A stretch of DNA of 64,000 nucleotides from Parahalioglobus pacificus. Its GTDB lineage: Bacteria > Pseudomonadota > Gammaproteobacteria > Pseudomonadales > Halieaceae. This document shows, in pieces, positions 48,196-59,144 of this stretch (its first letter is position 1; each line of letters starts with the position of its first letter). Location of the stretch: NCBI RefSeq assembly GCF_014652275.1, contig NZ_BMYM01000004.1:1-64000 (forward strand), written 5' to 3'. Under the pieces are notes generated by a model. It had not been told where the DNA came from, did no database searches, and was given only the letters and a program-made list of their open reading frames with translations. The position numbers and the translations under genes are program-made.

Positions 48196-48495
48196 TCAAT
48201 CGTGGGTTGACGGATACACCGGCGCGCGCTGCATGAACACCGGAATCTCGGGGAAGGGGTGCATTTCGGTCCACGCCTCCCCAAGCCGCTGCTCCAAGGA
48301 CTCGCCCATTTCGCGCGCATGTATAACGCTCATTTGCGATTGCAGGCCAGTCACAGTGTCCTGGCCCAAGAGCAGCAAGGCCTCCATCAATCCCTCAGCA
48401 CGCAATTGCATGGCTGGCGACACATCGTCACCTGCCGCCGCGCGGCGAAACATTTCAAGTAGCCTGCGCTCCCACTCTTTTTTCACCGGGGACAT
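48196..48495 (-). CDS. Small helical protein of unknown function
   Basis: 99 residues from an ATG with GGAGTGTGAGG upstream; an ATG at 48510 is an alternative. The sequence is acidic to neutral and helical (VKKEWERRLLEMFRRAAAGD, LRAEGLMEALLLLGQDTVTG, ESLEQRLGEAWTEMHPFPEI). No cysteines, signal peptide or known motif are visible. It lies between the DUF4136 lipoprotein gene (34 bases downstream, same strand) and ggt (divergent). I do not recognise it; cotranscription with the lipoprotein is possible. Confidence 0.6.
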   Translation of the reverse strand: MSPVKKEWERRLLEMFRRAAAGDDVSPAMQLRAEGLMEALLLLGQDTVTGLQSQMSVIHAREMGESLEQRLGEAWTEMHPFPEIPVFMQRAPVYPSTHD

Positions 48496-48591
48496 AGCCT
48501 CACACTCCATTGGCAGTTGATCGGGCGCCGATAGCCGCACAGCGGTGCTTGCGTTACATTGCCCACACGCTTTTTAAAGGAACCCACGCCG

Positions 48592-50340
48592 ATGTCAATT
48601 CGTCACCTGCGATCGCTGTTGATTCCCGCTCTGCTAATGGGGCTCACCACAATAGTCAGCGCCCAGCCGGCATCGGATGCCCAGCCGCCCATCATCAACT
48701 ATGACAACAGATTTCTGCCAATTGCTGCAAAAGACGGCATGGTCGTGGGTCCCGAGCGTCTGGCATCAGAGGTCGGCCGGGATATCCTGGCGCAGGGCGG
48801 AAATGCGGTGGATGCGGCGGTTGCCACCGGTTTTGCGCTCGCCGTGACCTATCCCCGTGCGGGCAATCTGGCAGGCGGTGGTTTCATGCTGATTCATCTG
48901 GCGGACGAAAATCGCCAGACCCTGATCGACTACCGTGAAACTGCGCCTGCAACAGCTTCACGAGATCTTTTTCTGAATGAGGATGGCGAAGTAGACCGCA
49001 TGCGGGAGTACTTCAGCCACCAGTCTGCCGGCACGCCAGGCTCCGTCGCCGGCTTGATTTACGCGCAAGAGAAGTACGGCACGCTGCCGCTAAAAAAGGT
49101 CCTGCAGCCCGCCATCGCCCTGGCAAAAAACGGCTTCCCTGTGTCCTTCGCGCTTAACTTTGAGTTCAATGCACGCGCAGAGCGCCTGAAACAGAACGAA
49201 GAAGCGAAGCGCTTGTTTTTTACACCCGCCGGCGAAACCTATGCCATCGGCGACAACTTTGTGCAGAGTGATCTGGCCTGGACTCTCGGACAAATCGCGG
49301 AGCGAGGCCACGACGGTTTTTACAAGGGTGAAGTTGCTGAAAAGATCGTGGCTGAAATGGAGGCCGGCGACGGGCTTATTAGCCTTGAGGACCTTGCCAA
49401 CTATAAAGTTGTGGAGCGCACCCCCGTCACAGGCACTTTTCGCGATTACACCGTGGTCTCGACCCCACCGCCCTCTTCCGGTGGTTTACACATCATTCAG
49501 ATTTTGAACTTGCTCGAGCCCTATGCGCTCAAAGACATGGGCCATAACAGTGCCGCCTACCTGCATGTGCTCACTGAAAGCATGAAACGCGCCTACGCGG
49601 ATCGCAGCCGTTTCCTGGGCGACCCGGATTACGTGGACGTACCGGTAGCCGCACTGACTGACAAAGGCTATGCCGATCGCCTGCGCGAAGGTATCAACGA
49701 AGAGCGCGCCACACCGGCGAAAGACATTGTGCCCGGGGCTTCACTGCACGAAGAAAGCTCAGACACAACGCACTACACGGTAGCGGATGCGGCCGGCAAT
49801 GTCGTATCCAACACCTACACGCTGAATTTCAGCTTCGGTTCCCACATTGCCGTGCCCGGGACCGGCATGCTGCTCAACAACGAAATGGCAGACTTTGCCG
49901 CCAGCCCCGGCAACGCCAATGCCTACGGCTTGGTGGGAGGTGAAGCCAACAGCATTATGGGCGGCAAGCGCCCCCTGTCATCCATGAGCCCAACCATGGT
50001 GTTCAAGGATGGCAAGGTGTGGCTGGCCACCGGCAGCCCCGGCGGCAGCCTCATCATCACCACCGTTCTGCAAACCATATTGAACGCCATGGTATTTGAC
50101 GTAAATGTCGCCACCGCAGCAGCCTGGCCTCGAGTGCATCACCAGTGGCTCCCTGACAAACTGCGCATCGAGCAGGGTGTCAGCAAAGACACTGTGCGTC
50201 TGCTGGAAAGCATGGGGCACACGGTAGAGGTGGGTAGCCGGACACTGGGCCGCACCCAGTCGATAATGCTGGAAGACGGCTGGCTGTTTGGTGCGACCGA
50301 TACCCGTCGCCACGGTGGTTATGTCGCGGGAGACCGCTGA
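48592..50340 (+). CDS. ggt: Gamma-glutamyltransferase
   Basis: 582 residues from ATG 48592 (AAGGA ten bases upstream). A signal peptide (LLIPALLMGLTTIVSAQPAS) places it in the periplasm. GGNAVDAAVATGFALAVTYP, NLAGGGFMLI, HQSAGTPGSVAGLI, TPPPSSGGLHIIQILNLLEP and the autoprocessing site SSDTTHYTVADAAGNVVSNT, with the catalytic Thr of TTHYTVAD, are complete. GTGMLLNNEMADFA and SSMSPTMVFKDGKVWLATGS belong to the small subunit. It hydrolyses or transfers the gamma-glutamyl group of glutathione. It stands alone with its own leader. Confidence 0.96.
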   Translation: MSIRHLRSLLIPALLMGLTTIVSAQPASDAQPPIINYDNRFLPIAAKDGMVVGPERLASEVGRDILAQGGNAVDAAVATGFALAVTYPRAGNLAGGGFMLIHLADENRQTLIDYRETAPATASRDLFLNEDGEVDRMREYFSHQSAGTPGSVAGLIYAQEKYGTLPLKKVLQPAIALAKNGFPVSFALNFEFNARAERLKQNEEAKRLFFTPAGETYAIGDNFVQSDLAWTLGQIAERGHDGFYKGEVAEKIVAEMEAGDGLISLEDLANYKVVERTPVTGTFRDYTVVSTPPPSSGGLHIIQILNLLEPYALKDMGHNSAAYLHVLTESMKRAYADRSRFLGDPDYVDVPVAALTDKGYADRLREGINEERATPAKDIVPGASLHEESSDTTHYTVADAAGNVVSNTYTLNFSFGSHIAVPGTGMLLNNEMADFAASPGNANAYGLVGGEANSIMGGKRPLSSMSPTMVFKDGKVWLATGSPGGSLIITTVLQTILNAMVFDVNVATAAAWPRVHHQWLPDKLRIEQGVSKDTVRLLESMGHTVEVGSRTLGRTQSIMLEDGWLFGATDTRRHGGYVAGDR

Positions 50341-50434
50341 GTCTTCGAAACTCACGCCAGCACGGGGGCGCGTTGTCGAAGGCACAGCGCCAAATCTCGT
50401 GCTGTCGCTTCGTGAATCCCTACGAACGTGAAAA

Positions 50435-51229
50435 TCAGGCGCTTCGCGGTATTCTGACTTTGGCGGTCTGACGGCTGATAGCCACCAAGCGGCCCTCGCT
50501 ATCCCAGTATTCTCCGTCCTCCTCGACCACTCCGTTAGTCGCATGACGGGAGTACAGCCTGGCCTGCACGGGGCCGGGTGCGGGCTTGGCCCGCACCTGC
50601 ACTGTCAGTTCTACCGTCGGTACCCAGCCGACAAGTCCTACCACACTGAACGCGGGCGGGGGGAAAGCATCGGCGAACATCAACAGGCTGATAGGGTCGG
50701 GATTAGCGCCATCCTTATGGCGAATCCAGCCACGGAATTCACCGCTGCCGGAAGGTTCGCCGCCCTGAAAGACCTCGACGCCATCCAACAGTCGCAAATC
50801 CACATTCTGCCGGAACTCAAGGCCGCTATCCGCGCCAATCTCACAGTCTTCAAAACGCGGGAATTCGGGGCGCTCCTTCCCTACCCAACTGGGTCCAGAC
50901 AGTGTGTCGAGGTCTGTGTAAACGGCCGTCGCCAGTACCTTGAGCTCACCATCCTGAGTTAGGCGGGCTGTGGCGTGGCTGGTGTTTCGGCTGCTGCGCA
51001 AGGGTTCAATACTAATCTCGGCATCCCCCAAAACTGTGGGGGCGAGGTAAAACGCATTGATCACCATAGGATCGCCGTGGACCAGGGCCTCAGACAGAGC
51101 GCGACCAATGATGGACAGCACATAGCCGCCATTGGGCACAGCGCCGATGCGCCACCCCTTGTGCAACTTCGCCTGCCATTGATTGTCCGACGTCTGTATG
51201 ACCGCCGTGTCCTGCTCAAACTTACTCAT
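50435..51229 (-). CDS. TesB-like acyl-CoA thioesterase-family protein
   Basis: 264 residues of the double-hotdog type. GWRIGAVPNGGYVLSIIGRA is the first hotdog helix region, INAFYLAPTVLGDAEISIEP and SRNTSHATARLTQDGELKVL follow, and DPISLLMFADAFPPPAFSVV with WVPTVELTVQVRAKPAPGPV form the second. The DARSLLDFDMAAP-like pattern with the Asp of FADAFPPP is the thioesterase active-site region. It should cleave acyl-CoA in the cytoplasm; chain preference is unknown. The divergent operon at 51375 shares its upstream spacer. Confidence 0.82.
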   Translation of the reverse strand: MSKFEQDTAVIQTSDNQWQAKLHKGWRIGAVPNGGYVLSIIGRALSEALVHGDPMVINAFYLAPTVLGDAEISIEPLRSSRNTSHATARLTQDGELKVLATAVYTDLDTLSGPSWVGKERPEFPRFEDCEIGADSGLEFRQNVDLRLLDGVEVFQGGEPSGSGEFRGWIRHKDGANPDPISLLMFADAFPPPAFSVVGLVGWVPTVELTVQVRAKPAPGPVQARLYSRHATNGVVEEDGEYWDSEGRLVAISRQTAKVRIPRSA

Positions 51230-51293
51230 GGTGTTACTGACCTCTGGTTTCGCGCGACGCAGTGTAAAGCCAATACTCCGCTAGATGCGTATT

Positions 51294-51322
51294 TTGGTAA
51301 TGAAATTGCATCTGTTTATACT
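51294..51322 (+). promoter_or_regulatory. Candidate sigma-70 promoter of the TolQ-VWA operon
   Basis: TTGGTA (51294-51299), a 17-base spacer and TATACT (51317-51322, five of six to TATAAT) lie in the spacer between the divergent thioesterase gene and the operon. Transcription would start about 45 bases before the ATG at 51375. The spacer is AT-rich relative to both flanks. Confidence 0.5.
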
Positions 51323-51374
51323 CACTCGGGTGGCTGTCAGACGCCTCTAAAACGAACTAACACGCGCTGAAAAC

Positions 51375-52761
51375 ATGTCGACATCATCGCAGTCACGCAA
51401 ACGACTACATCTGCCCGGCCTAATTCCTGGCCTCATCGTGTTGGCTCTCAGCCACGAGACCTGGGCACAGGATAGCGCTGCGACCGTTACAGCGGAGGAC
51501 ATTCCGCTAGAGAGCGAACAAGCACCGATAGTGAGTGGGCAGGAATCCAACGACACTATCGGACAGACAAGCACCGCACCGGACCTTGACGACCCCCAAA
51601 CTGCTGACACCCAGCCAGGGCCAGACGAGCCGGCACCGGCGCTTTCTGAGGCCGAGCAAGCGCAGGTGATCGCCGATAGCGTGGCAGTCAGTCAATATCG
51701 CGACGTGATAGACACGCTCGAAGTCGAGGGCGGTGCCTATGCGCAACAGTTACCCGAGCAGTTACTGGGATTAGGGCTCTCCCTTCAACAGCAGGGCAGG
51801 CACCCGGAGGCCATAGACGCCTTTAAGCGAGGTGTACACCTGTCGCGCATCAATGATGGGCTCTATGGCGCCGGACAGTTGCCATTGCTGGAAGCGCAAA
51901 TCACCAGCCACGTCGCCCAGGGGGAATTTGAAGAGGCCGACGAGCGCCAAACCTACCTTTACCGCGTGCAACGCCGCACCATGGGGGTGGGCGATGCGCG
52001 TGTGAATGCTCTCATGCAACAGGCGCAATGGCAGCGCCAGGCCTATGAACTGGGGCTGAGTGAATACGGTTTCACCCGACTGCTGGCCATGTGGGATCTG
52101 TATCGCCAGGCACTCACAGATATCGCTGACCGGGAGGGTGAAAACTCGCCCAAGCTGCTCGAACCACTGTACGGCATGCTCCGTTCCCAATACCTGATTG
52201 CCGGGTTCTCCGGCGAGATGGCGTCAGGGGGCTTCACCAGTGAAGCCTTCGGCGCACGTCAGGAAGAGAACCGCTTCAACGCCTACAAGACCAGCGCCTA
52301 CAAGCGTGGGCAGTCAGTGATCAATGCGATCTACAACCTTAACCAGCAGAACAGCGACGGCAATAAACTGCAGTCTGCGCGCGATCTGCGCATGCTGGGT
52401 GATTGGCAGTTCTGGCACGGGCGCAAAGACGGCGCATTGACGACGTATCGCACAGCGATCATGGAACTTGCTGAGCGCGACGATGCCCAAGAACAGACAC
52501 AGCGCCTGTTTGGCAACGCTGAACCCCTGCCAAATTTGGCGGGTGTAAGGGCACTACCCGACACGGGCAGCCCAGAACAGGCCGATTTGCTGCTAGAATT
52601 TGGTGTGACAGCAGGCGGGCGAGTTGTGGATCTGGACAGGGTCGACGAGGGCCCGGAGTCATCCAAGATTAACCGCTTGATGCGCCAGCTACGCAACACC
52701 CGGTTCCGCCCACGATTTGAGGAGGGTGAGCCGGTAGACAGTGAGATCACCGGGTGGGCCT

Positions 52762-52781
<20 letters not shown>
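51375..52781 (+). CDS. Periplasmic TPR protein with TonB-C-like C-terminus
   Basis: 468 residues, first gene of the operon. A signal peptide (LIPGLIVLALSHETWAQ, cleavage after AQ near residue 32) is followed by an acidic low-complexity stretch to about residue 110. Helical repeats follow: LGLGLSLQQQGRHPEAIDAF and KRGVHLSRINDGLYGAGQLP are TPR-like. The last ~60 residues (LLLEFGVTAGGRVVDLDRVD, RFRPRFEEGEPVD) fit the beta fold of TonB C-terminal domains, which end with R(f/w)xPxxxxGxPV. So it may span from the periplasm to an outer-membrane partner, though it has no TonB N-terminal anchor. It has no strong ribosome binding site. It overlaps the next gene by 20 bases. Confidence 0.8.
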
Positions 52782-54032
<1,251 letters not shown>

Positions 54033-54036
<4 letters not shown>

Positions 54037-55247
54037 TGAGGCGAACGCTGCACTGCATTGTTGGCCTGGCCCTGGCTCTGACCCTCACCGGCTGCGTTAA
54101 CCACACGGTAAAAAGCACCTCGGTTCCCGCCATCGAAACTGCCAGCACGGCGGTGCCGGAAGGTCAGTTACTGGACGTCGGTATCGCCGTGTTCGACCCG
54201 GGTTTGGACGATTACGATGAAGGGCAGCAGATCTACCCGGAGGTACGCAAGGCCGAAGCCCGGTACATGCCCAACCTGCTTGCAGAGGCCATGCAAAACA
54301 GCGGTGCCTGGGGTGCCGTGAGGGTGATGCCCGGCGAAGCGTCCATCACTGACCTGGTGGTCGAGGGCACGATCCTGGCCTCCAATGGTGAAGAGCTGCA
54401 ATTAATGATCACCGCGACCGACTCCACCGGTCGTGTATGGCTAAATCGAAAGTACACCGGTAATGCCAGTCGCTACGCGTACAACAGCACAACCCGTACC
54501 GTTTACGACCCCTTCCAGGCGGTCTACAACACCATCGCTAATGACCTGTTAAAACAGCAGGAAGCGTTGGCAGGGCAGGACCGCGAGAAAATACGAACAG
54601 TGACCGAGCTGCTGTTTGCTCAGGACTTTTCCGAGGAAGCCTTTGCCGGCTATCTGAACAAATCACGTCGAGGTGAATACCAGATTCAGCGCCTGCCGGC
54701 AGAGGAAGACCCCATGTTGGAGCGGGTCAGGAGCATCCGAGAGCGCGATCTGGTTTTTATCGATACGCTGCAGGACTATTACGGCAGCTTTAACGGGCAG
54801 ATGTACGGTCCCTATCAAGAGTGGCGCAAACTGAGCTACGAAGAAACCATCGCCCTGCAGGAGCTGCGTGCGGAAAGCACGCGTCGGCTGATCGCTGGCG
54901 GCATTGCTGTGCTGGCCGGCGTAGCAGCCGCCGGCGGCGGTGACTCAGCGACGCGCACCGCGGGCAATGTAGCGGTGATTGGCGGCGGCTATCTGCTCAA
55001 AAGTGGCCTTGAAAAGCGCGCTGAAGCAGAGATTCATGTTCAGGCCCTGGAAGAACTGGGACTTTCGCTGGAGGCTGAAATCACGCCCTCTGTGATCGAG
55101 CTGGAAGATCGTACTGTCATGCTCAGCGGCAATGTTGAAGACCAATATGACCAGTGGCGTGAGCTGCTCGCTGAGATTTATCGCGCCGAGATCGGCGAGC
55201 TGGCACTGCCGGAGGCCAATCAGGCCGACAATTCTTCCGCGCAGTAG
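54033..55247 (+). CDS. Lipoprotein with CsgG/LpoB-like N-terminal fold (tentative)
   Basis: 404 residues. The ATG overlaps the previous stop (ATGA). IVGLALALTLTGC is a lipoprotein signal with Cys at about residue 21. Residues ~45-180 (LLDVGIAVFDPGLDDYDEGQ, YMPNLLAEAMQNSGAWGAVR, DLVVEGTILASNGEELQLMI, TDSTGRVWLNRKYTG) have the strand-helix order of the CsgG/TolB-N/LpoB class of lipoproteins. A Gly/Ala-rich hydrophobic stretch (IAGGIAVLAGVAAAGGG, then GNVAVIGGGYLLKSG) near residues 285-325 could enter a membrane or pack in an oligomer. No CsgG pore motif is visible. Function unknown; the fold proposal is inference from pattern. Confidence 0.7.
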
Positions 55248-55275
55248 GCAGTACGGCAGAAACCCAAGGACACGC

Positions 55276-56829
55276 ATGTCTCCCGACAACAACCCTGTCA
55301 AACCGACGCCGTTTGAGGCCATTCCTGCAGCCGCGCCCACAGGTAGCGCTCAGGAAGGCAGTACCACCGCAGCTGATAAGTCACCGCCGGCCTGGGTTGT
55401 CCCCGCATTGGGCGCGCTTGTGGTGCTTGCCTTGGTTGTCGTGTTCCTGCTCCCGTCGTTGGTTGAGCCACGCTCTGCGTCCAGTCCGGCAACTGAAACA
55501 GAAAGCGCCAGTACAGAGCAAGACAGCGCGACCCCGCCGTCCAGCAGCAACAAACCCAAAACGCCCGTCGAGGAAGCGTCGCCGTGGTCGGATGCGCAAC
55601 TGGCCAGACTCCGTAAGGAGGCGCAGGAGGTGCTCGGGGAGCTGCTGGACGTACAGGCGCGCCTCGAGGAGCGCGGCGTCGAGCAGTGGGCGCCGGAGCC
55701 TTTTCAATCAGCATTAGCCAGTGCACAGGCAGCCGACGAGCTCTACAAGACGCGAGAATTTGAACAGGCAACGCAAGGCTACCGCGAGGCTTTGGCTGCG
55801 CTGCAGGCACTGGGAAACGGCATTCCTGACGCGCTTGCCGCGCAACAGTCCGCGGCACTCGATGCCATTGAAGCGCTGGAACCTGAGGCCGCGGAGCAGG
55901 CATTAACCCTCGCTGAGCTGTTAGGGCCTGGCGATACAACCAACGCTGGCCTTCAGGCAAGGGTCAGTGTCTTGCCTCAGTTGATTGAGAGCATACAAAC
56001 CGCGCAAGCTGCAGAGGCCGACGGTGACCTTGTGCAGGCGCTATCAGAATTAGACACTGCAGTTGGACTGGACGGCCAGCACACCTACGCGGCACAGGAG
56101 CAGACACGCGTCAGCCAGGCACTGCTTACGCGTAACTTTAACGACGCCATGAGCGACGGCTACACGGCCCTGGATGAGGGGCGCTTCGACACCGCACGCA
56201 AGGCATTCAATCGCGCCGCCGGGCTGGTTCCCGGTTCATCAGAAGCAGCGACCGCACTGGCAGAAGTAGCCAGTGCGCAGACCGCGAGCCGCCTCACCCG
56301 TTTAAGAGCCAGCGGAGAACGCGCTGAAAACAGTGAATCCTGGGCAGACGCGGTAAAAGCCTATGAGGAAGCACTGGCCATTGATAGCAACCTACTCTAT
56401 GCCATCGAGGGCTTGCAGCGGGCCCAACCGCGAGCCCGACTGGACAAGCAGTTCCGCACGGCCTTGGAAGACCCCAACCGACTGTCTGACATCAATGTCG
56501 CAAATGCGACACAACAGCTGCTCGATCAGGCCAAGCGCCTGTCACCGCGCGGCCCGATACTGGCGCAGCAGATCAGCGGATTGGAGCAGGCGCTGGCAAA
56601 GGCAAACACTGAACTGCCCGTTACCCTTCGGTCCGATGGGGCAACACAGGTCACTGTGTTTAAAGTGGCGCGGCTGGGGACCTTTAATGAGCGACAGCTG
56701 TCGCTGCGCCCCGGCACCTATACCGCCGTAGGCACGCGAACCGGCTACCGCGACGTCAGGCGCACCTTCACTCTGAGCCACAACGGCGGCAACGACCCCA
56801 TATTGATTGCCTGCACTGAGCCAATTTGA
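55276..56829 (+). CDS. Inner-membrane TPR protein with PEGA-like C-terminus
   Basis: 517 residues from ATG 55276; the frame opens further upstream inside the previous gene. A Pro/Ala-rich cytoplasmic N-terminus (about 38 residues) leads to one membrane span (AWVVPALGALVVLALVVVFL, about 38-58) and a large periplasmic part. Alanine-rich helical repeats follow with TPR spacing: LDEGRFDTARKAFNRAAGLV and SWADAVKAYEEALAIDSNLL. The last ~80 residues (VTVFKVARLGTFNERQLSL, RPGTYTAVGTRTGYRDVRR) resemble a PEGA domain. The next gene starts on its stop codon (TGATG), so they are coupled. Expected partner: the PEGA/FGE-like protein that follows. Confidence 0.8.
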   Translation: MSPDNNPVKPTPFEAIPAAAPTGSAQEGSTTAADKSPPAWVVPALGALVVLALVVVFLLPSLVEPRSASSPATETESASTEQDSATPPSSSNKPKTPVEEASPWSDAQLARLRKEAQEVLGELLDVQARLEERGVEQWAPEPFQSALASAQAADELYKTREFEQATQGYREALAALQALGNGIPDALAAQQSAALDAIEALEPEAAEQALTLAELLGPGDTTNAGLQARVSVLPQLIESIQTAQAAEADGDLVQALSELDTAVGLDGQHTYAAQEQTRVSQALLTRNFNDAMSDGYTALDEGRFDTARKAFNRAAGLVPGSSEAATALAEVASAQTASRLTRLRASGERAENSESWADAVKAYEEALAIDSNLLYAIEGLQRAQPRARLDKQFRTALEDPNRLSDINVANATQQLLDQAKRLSPRGPILAQQISGLEQALAKANTELPVTLRSDGATQVTVFKVARLGTFNERQLSLRPGTYTAVGTRTGYRDVRRTFTLSHNGGNDPILIACTEPI

Positions 56830-58898
56830 TGAGGCAACCCTCCAAGGATCAAAGCGGGGCTATCGCGCCCAGCGCCTTCCAGCCCCTGTCAGACGCCAGT
56901 GCTGCGCCAAAAAAGCGGCAGAGCCCGCTGCGCTGGGGCGCGGGTCTGATCGCACTGGCCTTTCTGTTAGTGATGGGTTTTCTGTTCACGTCCCACTCGG
57001 TGCAAGTGACGGTCATCGCGACCAGCGAACCCGACATCAGTATCGATGGCCTGGCGGTCCCTTTTGGCAGCCGCTATCTGATGCGTCCCGGTGACTACGG
57101 ATTGACCGTCAATGCGCCCGGCTATTACCCCTTTGCCGAGACGGTTAGCGTCACACGCGAGGATGTACAGGTATTCGAGGTGGTTATGCAGCCGCTACCG
57201 GGGCGGCTCACTATTTCGAGCGTGCCGGAGGGCGCACGTGTTCTCATCGACGGCGAGTCCATCGGGCGTACGCCCCTGGATCAGGCAAAGGTCGATGCGG
57301 GCGAGCACGAACTCACCCTTGAGGCTGAACGCTACCAGACGCTGACCATGGCGCTGGATGTCGAGGGCCGGGATCGCCAGCAACAGCTTTCGCTGTCGTT
57401 GGAACCTGACTGGGCTGAAGTGACGGTCGCGACCGCGCCAGCTGGCGCCACCCTATTGCTCGATGGCGAGCCTTCGGGAACAACCCCAGCGACGCTGGAG
57501 ATCTTGTCGGGCGAACGGCAGTTGATGCTGCAGTTGGCAACTTACAGCGATGCAGTCATCGATCTATCGGTCGTAGCCGGGCAGCCACAGGATCTGGGTA
57601 CGCTGACACTGGATCCGGCGGAGGGTCTGTTGCAGGTGAGCAGCAACCCCAGCGGGGCCAACGTGACGCTCGACGGAGAATTCCTTGGGCAAACACCTTT
57701 GGAAATCGCCGTGGCCCCGAGCCGCGACCAGCGCCTGGTGCTCTCTCGACCGGGTTACCGCCGTCACAGCGAAGTGATCAACATGGCGGCGGGCACGCAG
57801 GATCAGCGAGAGATCCGTTTGCGCGCGCAGCTGGGCGAGGTACGATTTGAGGTCTCCCCCAGCAATGCCGTTCTCAAGATCAACGGGAAAGCGCGTGGCA
57901 CGGGTAGCCAAACTCTCTCGCTACCGGCCTTCGAACATACAGTGGAAGTCTCGCTGGACGGCTATGCCACCACACGGGGTAAAGTCACTCCAAGGCCGGG
58001 GCTGGAGCAGCGCATGGCGTTTACGCTGCAAACCCGCGATGCAGCGCGCCTGGCCGCCATCAAACCCCAGGTCACCAGCGCTCTTGGTCAGACGCTTCTG
58101 TTGTTCAACCCCGCGGCCTCATCACGCAGTGAATTCACCATGGGCGCCTCACGCCGCGAGCCAGGCCGGCGAGCAAACGAGGTACTGCGCCCGGTGAAGC
58201 TGGAGCGCATGTTCTACTTGCAAACCACAGAAGTAACCAATGCCCAGTTCCGGCAATTCCAAAGCGAGCACAACTCGGGCCAGATTGAAGGCAACAGCCT
58301 TAACCGGGAACACCAGCCCGCCGTGCAGGTTAGCTGGCAGCAGGCCACGCAGTTTGCAAACTGGCTAAGTCGACGGGAAGGGATAACCCCGTTCTACCGC
58401 GAAACCAACGGCATTGTTACAGGATTCAATCCTTCGTCGACGGGCTACCGGCTGCCAACGGAGGCAGAGTGGGCCTGGGCTGCCAGGGTGAAAGGCGAAG
58501 CCCTGCAAAAATTTAACTGGGGTGACGTGTTCCCGCCCACAGATAAAGTAGGCAATTTCGCAGACAATACCTCCCAGTATGTCACTGGGCGCATCCTGAA
58601 CGGCTATACAGACGGCTATGTCGTCAGCGCACCAGTGGGAAGCTTCCCACCGAATCACAATAAGCTGTATGACATCGGCGGTAATGTCGCTGAGTGGATT
58701 CACGACGTGTATACCATTCCCTCAGCCAATAGCACGCTGCAGGTAGATCCTCTCGGCGAGCAGAGTGGCGACAACTACGTGATACGAGGCGCTAGCTGGT
58801 CACTGAGCAAACTGGCTGAGCTGCGGCTGTCCTATCGGGATTATGGGCAAGCCGGCCGTGATGACGTAGGATTTCGATTGGCTCGTTATGCGGAGTAA
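56829..58898 (+). CDS. Membrane-anchored PEGA-repeat protein with cysteine-free FGE/SUMF1-like domain
   Basis: 689 residues. A cytoplasmic N-terminus (1-36), one span (LRWGAGLIALAFLLVMGFLF, about 34-53) and five PEGA-like repeats in the periplasm (about 58-122, 125-193, 196-263, 267-333, 337-400), each with a pattern like PEGARVLIDGESIGRTPLDQ. Residues ~436-689 are an FGE-sulfatase/SUMF1-like domain: FTMGASRREPGRRANEVLRP, FYLQTTEVTNAQFRQF, YRLPTEAEWAWAAR, GGNVAEWIHDVY, VIRGASWSLS and DVGFRLARY. No cysteine occurs anywhere in the protein, so it cannot be a copper-dependent FGE; the domain is probably a ligand-binding pseudoenzyme. Nearest functions are cell-wall or glycan binding. Confidence 0.88.
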   Translation: MRQPSKDQSGAIAPSAFQPLSDASAAPKKRQSPLRWGAGLIALAFLLVMGFLFTSHSVQVTVIATSEPDISIDGLAVPFGSRYLMRPGDYGLTVNAPGYYPFAETVSVTREDVQVFEVVMQPLPGRLTISSVPEGARVLIDGESIGRTPLDQAKVDAGEHELTLEAERYQTLTMALDVEGRDRQQQLSLSLEPDWAEVTVATAPAGATLLLDGEPSGTTPATLEILSGERQLMLQLATYSDAVIDLSVVAGQPQDLGTLTLDPAEGLLQVSSNPSGANVTLDGEFLGQTPLEIAVAPSRDQRLVLSRPGYRRHSEVINMAAGTQDQREIRLRAQLGEVRFEVSPSNAVLKINGKARGTGSQTLSLPAFEHTVEVSLDGYATTRGKVTPRPGLEQRMAFTLQTRDAARLAAIKPQVTSALGQTLLLFNPAASSRSEFTMGASRREPGRRANEVLRPVKLERMFYLQTTEVTNAQFRQFQSEHNSGQIEGNSLNREHQPAVQVSWQQATQFANWLSRREGITPFYRETNGIVTGFNPSSTGYRLPTEAEWAWAARVKGEALQKFNWGDVFPPTDKVGNFADNTSQYVTGRILNGYTDGYVVSAPVGSFPPNHNKLYDIGGNVAEWIHDVYTIPSANSTLQVDPLGEQSGDNYVIRGASWSLSKLAELRLSYRDYGQAGRDDVGFRLARYAE

Positions 58899-58901
58899 AC
58901 G

Positions 58902-59135
58902 ATGAGAAAGCCGATTGTCACAGGCGCTCTGACAGCACTGTTATTGGCCGCTGCCGCTGCCATCTCGCAGGACGCAGCGGAACCTGAGAGCGATGAAAGC
59001 GTCAAATCAGCCAGCGAAGAGCCACCAGCAGCTGCACCCGAGGCATCGTCATTACCGGAGCCGGGTGCATTGGACTACGAGTCCTCCGAGCAAATTTCAG
59101 AAGACAAGTCGGTATCTTTCCCGATTGATATATAG
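58902..59135 (+). CDS. Small acidic exported protein
   Basis: 77 residues. A signal peptide (MRKPIVTGALTALLLAAAAA, cleavage near residue 20-25) precedes an acidic, Pro/Ser/Ala-rich segment (ESDESVKSASEEPPAAAPEA) and a short tail KSVSFPIDI. No family is recognised. It begins three bases after the PEGA/FGE gene and is followed after 9 bases by the TolQ-like gene, so it belongs to the operon. Small acidic partner proteins can be adaptors, but nothing in the sequence shows the partner. Confidence 0.68.
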   Translation: MRKPIVTGALTALLLAAAAAISQDAAEPESDESVKSASEEPPAAAPEASSLPEPGALDYESSEQISEDKSVSFPIDI

Positions 59136-59144
59136 GATCCATTG

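Noticed and set aside
56829-58898. Active formylglycine-generating enzyme for sulfatases
   Set aside because: There is no cysteine in the protein and no sulfatase gene in the window.
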